DNA of 64,000 nucleotides from Aphidius gifuensis (Eukaryota > Arthropoda > Insecta > Hymenoptera > Braconidae). Positions 51,696 through 60,760 of the stretch are shown piece after piece. How positions within the stretch are numbered: the stretch's first letter is position 1; every line of letters starts with the position of its first letter. The translations under genes and the position numbers were made by a program. Location: contig NC_057789.1 of assembly GCF_014905175.1 (NCBI RefSeq), positions 2,046,001 through 2,110,000 of the forward strand, given 5' to 3'. Under the pieces are notes generated by a model. It did no database searches. It was not told where the DNA came from and saw only the letters and a program-made list of their open reading frames with translations.

Positions 51696-52073
51696 GGTCA
51701 GCAAAAAATATCAAGCTAGCTTGTGCTCAAGTGAGTCAAGGCATCGTCTTGAGGTGCATATATTATAAGGTTCAAATCCTTAAAAGATTCATCAAAGTCA
51801 GACAGACTGAATGACGTAATAATTTCTACTCGAATTTGAAATTTCATAGTCTCAATAGGATTATGATTGCAACATTTCAATAACCTCCCTGCGTCCATAG
51901 ACTGATCATTACAACTTTTAGTTTGTTCATTATTAAATTAGTGGATCAGGCCTGTGGAACAAATATCTCCTGGCAAAGAACGAGTAAGGATAGCCTCTTT
52001 CCTGGTTCTATGCTCGGAAATATTTGTCCCAAACGCCAAAATATCCTTTTGCAATACAAATTTAATAATTATA
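51696..52073 (+). mobile_element. SINE-like repeat, copy 6
   Basis: Starts GGTCAGCAAAAAATATC. The 12-bp palindrome CAAGCTAGCTTG is at 51712-51723. The A box is degenerate and B box GGTTCAAATCC is at 51769-51779. The middle of 176 nt can be partly aligned with copies 5 and 7 near its 3' end (GTGGATCAGGCCTGTG). The hairpin is at 51956-52030. Confidence 0.75.
51956..52030 (+). ncRNA. conserved pre-miRNA-like hairpin, copy 6
   Basis: 75 nt. One change, CCTTGCAAAG to CCTGGCAAAG, falls in the internal mismatch. The top stem is AAGGA/TCTTT. Confidence 0.45.
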
Positions 52074-55000
52074 ATTTTTTATTTCGATATTAATAACAGT
52101 TTTGTTGTCAAGTATTCCCCCAAAGAGTAGTCTTTTAACTCTAGCATTTTTTTTTCATCTTCAAATTAACAATATATAAAAAATTATGTATACGTAATTT
52201 GGTAGCATGTTCATATTGTATGTTATTCACCTTGATAATCATTAGTTGCATATAAAAAAAGATTTATGAAAGAATTATAAAAGATAAAATTATATTTAAA
52301 TAAAAAAATTGTATATATTTTTTTCTTTCTAAATGAAATATGATTGACTTGTTAATTTTGTAGTCTATAAAATTAAATGAAACATCAAAAGATGCCGTTT
52401 CTACTAATTACAAATATTTCATAGTGTTGGTTATGGAAAAGATGAAAAAAAAAAACAATTATATTTATTTATTCTTAACTGTTGAGTGAAAATACACACC
52501 GAGATGTTGTATTTAATTTGAGCACGAAGGCAGAACATTATATACTATAGCTGCTAATTGAATGAGATGTGTAAAATTTTTTTCAAAGAGGCGTCAAGTT
52601 TTATATGCGATCATGAGCTAAATAAATTTTGATTTATAAATTTCTTTCTCCTTCAAATTAAATATATTGAAAAAAAAAAATTTAACTTTTTATGTGTTCA
52701 TTATCTCGTAGATAAATAATAACAATAATTATTTATAATTAATAATAACACAATTTAATTCATAAATAATAATTATAAATTAAATTTATATTTTTTCATT
52801 ATAATTACATTTTTTTATTTTAATTAAAACCGTTATAAAATTTAAAAAAAAAATTCATTTTTTAAATAAAATTTAAAAGACAAATTTTTTTATTTTTTTA
52901 ATAAATAATAATTATTAATTATTAATAATTTTTTCAGAAATAATTTATCATTAAATTATTCTTAATATTAAGAACTATTTAAAATAAATAATTCATTTTA
53001 TTTGACAGTAAAAGAAACATTAAAAAAAAATTCAAAAAAAATTTTTTAAAATACATTTGTATTTAAGATAAGAGGTGAGAAACCTCATGTTTTTTTTTTT
53101 CGTTAATAAAGTTACTAACCAAGTCACAATGATAAGCATCATTTAGATAACACGATAAAAATTAATTCCAACAAGCTACAAGATGAAATGATCAATGAAA
53201 ATCTATGTAAGCCAATTAGTATAAAAAAAAAAATAATAAAAAAGAATTCCTATCTCTCAACATCAAGGATTTCTCAAAGAAAAATAAGAAATCTTTTTCC
53301 AATTCATCAGCATTTCCCATAAGAGTATATTAAATTTGTAAATGTACGTTGTGTGTTTGTTATTCATCGGTAAGTTTATATATTTTTTAAATATTTAATT
53401 TTTTTTTTTTTTGTTGTGTGTGACGATGCGCTTATAACATCAACCAAGAAAAGGTGGCGAGATGGGTGACGGCGCCAACAAATCCTTTGAACATCTACCG
53501 GCATCTTTTGCTTCTTTAGGTAGCCACAGACACATTAGTCACTTCTCTTTCAGTCGGCATTATAATATTTTTTATATTTTTTATTTTGAAAAAAATATTA
53601 TTTTTTTATTTTTTTTCTGCTTGTCAGATGAGTTGACTCTAAATGAGTTGCTCCGAATCGTTAATCGGTTCATGCTTTTATATGCACGTCGACTCTTTCA
53701 CAAACAATTATTCAATATATTATTTCAAAAATCAATTTTATATTTAGTTTGAATAAATATTTATTTCATTCATCAAATATTATCAACACAAGTGTATTAG
53801 TATATATTTTATTTATATTTATAAAATTGATGAATAATTTTTTTTTTTTCCTTCAGAGGCACATTGTTCATCATCTTGATTTTAAGGCATATTTTTTTGT
53901 TGCCTATTCGTCTTGGATGCGTGAGTGGCTTCTGGCGCCAGACCAGCTAAATCATGGTCTCATTATGAAGTAATTAAAAGTCGTTACTGGTGCTATCCTT
54001 TAATGTGCATCAATGCCGACAATGAATTGCCAAGTCAAACCCTCATCTCAATTTTAATTTTTACACAGACAAATATGTCCTTTACATACATATATAACTC
54101 TTAATCAGATAAAACATATATACAAGTACCTTAACGCACTTGTTAAATATATGTACAACAAAATTTATATATAAATTTACAATTTACGCGTTTAATCTCC
54201 GGTCTGGAATGACCCTTTTATTATTGAGTTAAATTTTTTTTAAGTCTAAGTTTATTTCAACTGGTCATTTCACACAAAATCAATAAAAAAAAATTAATAA
54301 AATCACTCACACATTTTTCTCTAATGTAGATATATATTTTTTATTTATTTTTATCTCCATTGTATCTTTAAAAATAATCAATTACTTGTTGAAAAAAAAA
54401 ATATATGAACGGGTAAATTTAAATTTACAAAGTGTACTTTTTTAAATACAAAAACTTGCAAGTTTCAATTTAAAAAAAAAAAAATTGATAAAACCGTGAC
54501 TAATACAAACTGGCGCCTATGTATTAAAACTCATTACAATTTTTTTTTTTTTTTAAATCAATTTAAAACACACAAAGTTTTATCAATATATAAATTTTCA
54601 CACAACTCTCTTTGAAACTTTAATCAGAGCAAAAGAAAAAAGAAAAAAAAATTGATTAATTGACAAATTTAATGAAACAAACATAAAATTTCTCTGATTA
54701 ATTTGTTCTTTCCCATCGCATAAAGATCAAAGTGCACCAGATTATCTATGGGATAATTATACAAGAGCATAAAAAATATTTTCAAATTATTCATAAATGA
54801 TGTCCACTTAATGGGCGTATCAAAAATCATTAGAAACTTGAATAATAATAATTATTATTTGATTTTTTTTTAACTTTAATTTCGTTAACAATAATATCCT
54901 TAAAAAAAAAAAAGCGGCAACAAAAGGTAAACAAACGGGATGTTGGCATCATCGATCACACTAATGGCGGGAACGAATTTTACTGGCGCCTTATGGTTAT

Positions 55001-57666
55001 ATAGCTTGCATAAAGGTCAGCCGATATAGGTTCGCCAAAGAATAATAAAAACTTGAGATTGTCTATAACCTTAATAAACCATTATTCTGATTATCCTTCT
55101 GGTTGATGCACACAGTGCAATGTTAGCTCAACTACATTATTAACCTTATTGCCTCTGTATATACAAACGCATAACTTCCACGATCTTTTTGATCCCATCA
55201 TATCCACCTCAATACTAATTTCTATCGTTCAAAAAAAAATTAAAAATAGAATAAAAAAAATATACACGAATGTATTTATTACGGATGCATAGACACCAGG
55301 TAATTTTTATGGTTTCAATTGTAATTTGAAAGGAAAATAAAAAATATCATACTGGGTATATTTATACATGCGCGACTATTTTATGCGGCAATTAGAAAAT
55401 ATGAAATATCCGCATAAAATAGGCGTTTATAATAGAAAAATAGAAATTTTATTATGTATAGCATTGAGATATTGCTGCTGCACCCGTGAGTTTTTATTAT
55501 AACTGTTTATTATCAAGGTGGAATTTTTTATAGAATTTTAAATTTTTTTTCTTTTTTTATACCACTTGGGCAAATGATTCTTGGTTATCATGCAAATTAT
55601 TATCAATGAAGAATAATAGTCGCTGTTGAATATTAAATTAAGTGTTGATTGTAAAAATTATTTAATTTTTTTTAAGTATTGAATTGTGTTGTTTTTTTTT
55701 TTTTTTTTCGATTTAAAAGGTCAGGGAAATTTATTGTGATCGAAATGAATGCGCATTGATGTTGCATTTTTATATCAATACAATAATGATATAAAAAAAT
55801 GAAAAATTTTTTATTTATAAACTGTTTTATTGTATTATTTAATTTTTCAATTATTTATTCATGTATTTATTTATTCATTTGGCTTTTTCTTTTTTTTTTT
55901 TTCATTAATTTTTTTATCTATTTATTTATCCATTTAATTATTAATAATAAATAATTAATTGTTTTTAATTATATTCATCTGTTTATTCATCCATTAATTT
56001 TCACTCATTCATTGACTTTTGTTGTCTTTTTATTTATAAATTTATTGGCAAAGCAAAAGGCAAAACATATTTATCAAATTTAAAAAGCTCTTATCGTAGA
56101 AAAATCATAATCAACAAGTCAATAAATTTATAGATACTATAAAATAAAAAATAAAAAGCCATACGAAAATGACACATGACATAAATCAAACATCAAACAT
56201 CTTTAATTAAAATTTCAATAATAAAACCAAGAAAATAATAATTGATAATATCCACTGTAAACGTGTAAATAAATATTATTTTTCAACAACTTTTAAAGAC
56301 AAATGATAAGCTACTTTATTGTTCCACCCCTTGATGAGGTGTTGATAAAATATTATATCACAAAACCATTTACTTATATATATTTATTTATTTTCTTTTA
56401 ATACTCGTATATATGATTTATTGCAATTTGTTTTTGTATACAACAGTGCAGAAAAGTTTCTCAAGTTAACTCCCACTGTAAGATACCCGACGCTGCAATT
56501 CATCGTAAGCCAAAGTTTTTATTTTTCATATATTTATTTATAATTCAATATTTCATATATAAAATTTTTTTTTTAACTCTATACTATATTTATGATTACG
56601 ATGACTTCCATAAAGCATAACCATGTCCAGTATCATTGGCTCATAAATCATAAACACAATTCTTCAAATGATTTATTGATCAAAGTCCATTAAAACTCCC
56701 AAAGAATGTTTCTTTTATTTTTTAATAATAAAATCAAATATATCACTTATAATGTACATTTTAAAAAACCATTTCTTACTTTAATATATTTAAAAAACGA
56801 TCTATATTTTATTTTTCAATTCGTGATAATAAAAAAGTATAAAAATTTTATGAAAAGATCTAACTTCAAAAGACCAAATAAGAATCATAAATTTATAAAG
56901 AGTTTTAGAACGATACATATATTTTATACAAAAAAAAAAAAAAAAATTGAATTGAAATTTAAAAACTTGTGAATCTTCGTCTTTTTTTTTTCTATTGTTA
57001 ATATATTTGTTCCACTTCCGCAATATCGACTACGCCTCTTACTGATGTTATTGAGTAAAAAAAAAAAAAAAGATATTTAACATGGATTTTTCGTCACAGT
57101 TCTTTGAGAAAACATATATTGGTGACAAGACGCCGGTGGAAAATCACTAACAGAAGGTTCCAAGTGTGCTAGTTAGTATCAAAAATAATAAAAAAAAAGA
57201 GAACAGGAAACGACACAATATATAATATTGTAAGAAGGGAAGGAACCGTTAAAAAGAGGATGGGCGTGGGTGCTGTATGATTGTCCAAATTTGACAGGAA
57301 ATACCTCCACATACAGGTATAAGATTTGCTATAAAATAAAACTCAAAAAAATATATACCGCTTGATCAATGATCATTATTGATTTTGATCTTTAACACGT
57401 GCCAAAGATTTTATTTTCATTTGAAAAAAAAAATATATAATAATTTTTATTTCAATCATAAAACAAAATAAAAAAATTTAATTCAAGCAAAAATAATTTA
57501 AAAGCAAAGTTAATTGTGTCAATGATTTATAGCATGATTAGAAATAATGCCTATATTTTTTTTTTTATTTGAAATACTTTTGACTGAAATTCTAAAAGTT
57601 ACGCCCATAACCAATTGTATATATATGAACGCTAACGAATTTTTGTTATTAGCGTTTCTCGTTTGA
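52074..57666. other. non-coding stretch
   Basis: The first about 65 bp continue the shared repeat tail. The rest shows no recognisable gene. GGCGCC occurs at 53471-53476, 53934-53939, 54512-54517 and 54985-54990. GGGCGTGGG is at 57262-57270. A possible short exon is at 53857-53920. 52680-53050 and 55790-56050 are very A+T-rich. Confidence 0.4.
53857..53920 (+). other. possible 64-bp internal exon
   Basis: A long pyrimidine tract and TTCAG end at 53856, and the perfect donor GTGAGT starts at 53921. The 64 bp between are open in the frame starting AGG CAC ATT. No partner exon or protein family is recognised, so this is only a splice-signal observation. Confidence 0.15.
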
Positions 57667-57839
57667 TTTTCCCTTGGTCAAACATCTGTCGATTTAGGGT
57701 ATATTCTTGGATTTTTATTTAACAAATGCAAGCTTATATTGATGCCTATTTTACGCGATTAATTTCATCATTTTATCATCATTATAAAAAGAATATATTT
57801 TGATTATTACTTTTCAAGTAAAACCATTCAATCGTTGAG
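57667..57839 (+). repeat. 173-bp direct repeat, left of copy 7
   Basis: From TTTTCCCTTGGTCAAAC to AATCGTTGAG. It is repeated at 58285-58457 with the same length and only a few differences by eye. The 445 bp between the two hold repeat copy 7 with parts of its flanks. Confidence 0.9.
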
Positions 57840-57905
57840 TTGAATTTTTTTTTATAGTTCTATCATTTAAAAAATGAAAAATATATATAGATATAAATAA
57901 TAACC

Positions 57906-58260
57906 GGTCAGTAGAAAATATCAAGCTAGCTTGTGGTTAAGTGAGTCAAGGCGTCGTTTTGCGGTGCATATATTCTTGGGTTCAAATCCTCTTATGAGTT
58001 GAGTCATGGAAGCAGACTACGATTTAGGCATTCAGTAGGTTCAGTAGGTTTGTGATGGCAACATTTTAATAATTTCCTTGCCGGTTTGATCCAATCATTA
58101 ACAAATTCGAATTTGTACAAAATTGGTGGATTAGGTCTGTGGAACAAATATCTCCTTGCAAAGAACGAGTAAGGATAGCCTCTTTCCTGGTTCTATGCTC
58201 AGAAATATTTGTCTCAAAGCTAAAATATTATTTTGCAATTCTAAATTTAATAATTTTAAT
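57906..58260 (+). mobile_element. SINE-like repeat, copy 7, between 173-bp direct repeats
   Basis: Starts GGTCAGTAGAAAATATC. It has palindrome CAAGCTAGCTTG, TGGTTAAGTGAG, the anticodon-arm-like stem GCGTC/GGTGC and B box GGTTCAAATCC at 57979-57989. The middle is 151 nt and the hairpin is at 58141-58215. The whole inserted block, 57840-58284, also includes short left and right flanks shared with copies 6 and 8. Confidence 0.8.
58141..58215 (+). ncRNA. conserved pre-miRNA-like hairpin, copy 7
   Basis: 75 nt. Changes CTCGG to CTCAG and GTCCC to GTCTC each weaken one pair. The rest of the 3' arm is identical to the other copies. Confidence 0.45.
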
Positions 58261-58284
58261 TTTTTATTTCGATATTAATAACAG

Positions 58285-58457
58285 TTTTCCCTTGGTCAAA
58301 CATCTGTCGATTTAGGGTATATTCTTGGATTTTTATTTAACAAATGCAAGCTTATATTGATGCCTATTTTACGCGATTAATTTCATCATTTTATCATCAT
58401 TATAAAAAGAATATATTTTGATTATTATTTTTCAAATAAAACCATTCAATCGTTGAG
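58285..58457 (+). repeat. 173-bp direct repeat, right of copy 7
   Basis: Second copy of 57667-57839. Its left edge merges with the repeat tail at TTTT (tail ...AACAG, then TTTTCCC), a 4-bp microhomology with the tail of other copies (...AACAGTTTTG). Confidence 0.9.
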
Positions 58458-59747
58458 GATAGAAAAAGATGTATCGTAACGAGTTCAGATGATTGCAGTA
58501 ATTATTTGATATATATATTTTTGGGTATATCATTTTTTTTATTTTTTTTTCGTTAGGATTTCATCAGAGGGTTCTGGTTAGGGTGGCAATTACTAGGTAT
58601 ATATACTCTTTGCAGCCACAGCCAGTTTTAAAGTTTGAAAAAAAAAATAAAATAAAAGCTCCAAATCACTGGTCGGTCAACGACATAAATACACAGAGAT
58701 CTGACTATAAGTACCACGTATATAACGAACGATCTCAAATATAATAATATTAATAATAATCTTAAAAAAAAAAAATATTTCAATCATTTATAATGTAGCT
58801 GATATAATTAATGATCACGTTTAAAGACATTAAAAATTTTTTATCAATGAAAATTATACTTTGATGTTTATGACATGAAATATACTTTTTTTTTTATCTC
58901 GTTTTTGTTATTATTGTTGATTTTATAATGGCTAATGTGTTGCAAACACGTGACAGTCAATGACACAATGACTTTGAATGACGTATGGACATAAAGAAGG
59001 GCTTGTCTGTATGTGCATGGACCACACCCCAGAAGGCTAAAGAGTGTCAAAACTTCACATTCATCCCCAACCATGCGTATCATTTTTTTTTTTTTTTTTT
59101 TAACAATGCTTCATCTTTGCATGACATTAATAAATTAAGAAAAATAAACAATATATTTTTTTAAGACTTTGATAAATGAAAAATATGAGTTTAAAATTTA
59201 TTTATCAAATGGAAAAAGAAAATGAAAAAATTTTAATTAAGAGTTGAGATGAGATACAATCTTTTTTCTACGTAAAAAAAAAAAATGATGAGGTTTTTTA
59301 TTTTATTTTTTAGAGGTGGAGTAGAGTTTATTGAATTTTTGAAATTTTATTTTTTTTTTAAATAAGAATTTTAACAAAAACTTGGTGGACATTTGGAAGA
59401 ATAAAAAAGATAAATAGTAAGATCAAATTTCGCAACAATTTCCGGGAGAATAAATAGATATTGCTCTAGTTATTATTATTTTTTTGTATTTTTTTTTTTC
59501 AATAGTCGATCACACTGTGCTAAAGTTGAGTGTGATTGAAGTAATGTCAATGTATGTGTGTTTTATTTTTCTTTCTTTTTCATCAACGCGTGTGCAAGAC
59601 CACGAGGGCAGCTGCCACCCCACACGCCCCCGACACACCCCTTAGGGTCAGACGTGTGCCACAAATTCTTCTCAATATTAAGTGATGAATGTACATATTT
59701 TTCAAAATACACATAGTTAAATTTGGTATGACGAGTAAATATCATGG
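58458..59747. other. non-coding spacer
   Basis: A+T-rich with no recognisable gene. A short, markedly C-rich island at about 59580-59665 (CACACGCCCCCGACACACC) is the only strong compositional feature. Minus-strand frames over it look like composition effects. Confidence 0.4.
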
Positions 59748-60006
59748 TCGAAATATCTAAAATTTTTCACAGTCAAATTATTTATATATAAATTATATCC
59801 TAGTAAGTGATTCCAAAATATTGAAATAATCATGCAGCTTGTATTTGTATATAAAAAACATATTTGAAATAAAAGCTAATATAATTATAAAAACAATCCA
59901 AACATAGTAAGAAATAAACAAAATCTAATATTAAATATGCAGTAAAATTTTTTTTTATAGTTTTATCATTTAAAAAATGGAAAATATATATAGATAAATA
60001 ATAATC
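59748..60006 (+). repeat. left flank shared by copies 8 and 6
   Basis: Aligns to 51452-51695, from TCGAAATATC to the GGTCAG start. Confidence 0.65.
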
Positions 60007-60323
60007 GGTCAGTAGAAAATATCAAGCTAGCTTGTGGTCAAGTGAGTCAAGGCGTCGTTCTACAATTCATATTCATATATTGCTTGGGTTCAAATCTTTC
60101 TTAGGGATAGATATATTAGATAAGACCAGCTGTACGATTCATAAGATCTCTTGAACAGTTTATCATTCTAAAGAAATCACGTATTCGTGGATCAGGTCTA
60201 TGGTACAAATATCTCGTGGTAAAGAACGAGTAAGGATTTAGCCTCCTTCCTGGTTCTATGCTCGGAAATATTTGTCCCAAAAGCCGAAATATCCTTTTGC
60301 AATTCCAAATTTGATAATTTTAA
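60007..60323 (+). mobile_element. SINE-like repeat, copy 8
   Basis: Starts GGTCAGTAGAAAATATC. It has palindrome CAAGCTAGCTTG and TGGTCAAGTGAG. The anticodon-arm-like stem is disrupted in this copy. B box GGTTCAAATCT is at 60087-60097. The middle is 104 nt and ends with GTGGATCAGGTCTATG, as in copies 5-7. The hairpin is at 60202-60278. Confidence 0.75.
60202..60278 (+). ncRNA. conserved pre-miRNA-like hairpin, copy 8
   Basis: 77 nt and the most diverged 5' arm (GGTACAAATATCTCGTGG). The top stem is AAGGA/TCCTT, where a G-C pair replaces the A-U or G-U pair of other copies, a compensatory combination. Confidence 0.45.
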
Positions 60324-60760
60324 TTTTTTATTTCGATATTAATAACAGTTTTGTTGTCAAGTATTCCCCCAAATAGTAGTCTAAAAAATAAAACAAACAT
60401 AGCAACACATTTAATCATAATGACTAAATCGATATTTCATTTAATAATTTATTTATTTTTTTAAATTTCTTTTTATCATATATTTTGGATAAATTGTAAA
60501 TTAATTCGTTTAAAAATTAAATAATTAGTCATCGTATTGTAATGACTAAATATTGTTATTATTTTTCATTTAATTTTTTTAATATTTATCTTTCAAATAT
60601 TGGATCCAATGTTTATTTATTTGATTATTATTTCTTCAATTTATTATTGTACATATATTATTAACAAGATAATTATTACATTTTTTGGGTATATTTTGAT
60701 TTAATTAATTTTCTACTATTGCTACTGAATATTTTTGTTGTGCTATATTTTTTTTCTTCG
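60324..60760 (+). repeat. A+T-rich repeat tail following copy 8
   Basis: Shared with the tails after copies 1, 2 and 4: TTTTGTTGTCAAGTATTCCC, then AGTCATCGTATTGTAATGAC, ATTAACAAGATAATTATTA and TTTTTGTTGTGCT. Copy 5, the unit with the target-site duplication, lacks it, so it belongs to a larger duplicated context and not to the mobile unit. Confidence 0.65.

Noticed and set aside
32721..60278. CRISPR-like array (conserved repeats separated by variable sequence)
   Set aside because: Spacing is kilobases, the genome is eukaryotic, and copies include A/B boxes and a target-site duplication.
32721..60278. The hairpin as a stand-alone MITE or foldback transposon
   Set aside because: No flanking duplication at the hairpin itself, and the sequence 3' of it is conserved in every copy; the duplication in copy 5 surrounds the whole 379-bp unit.
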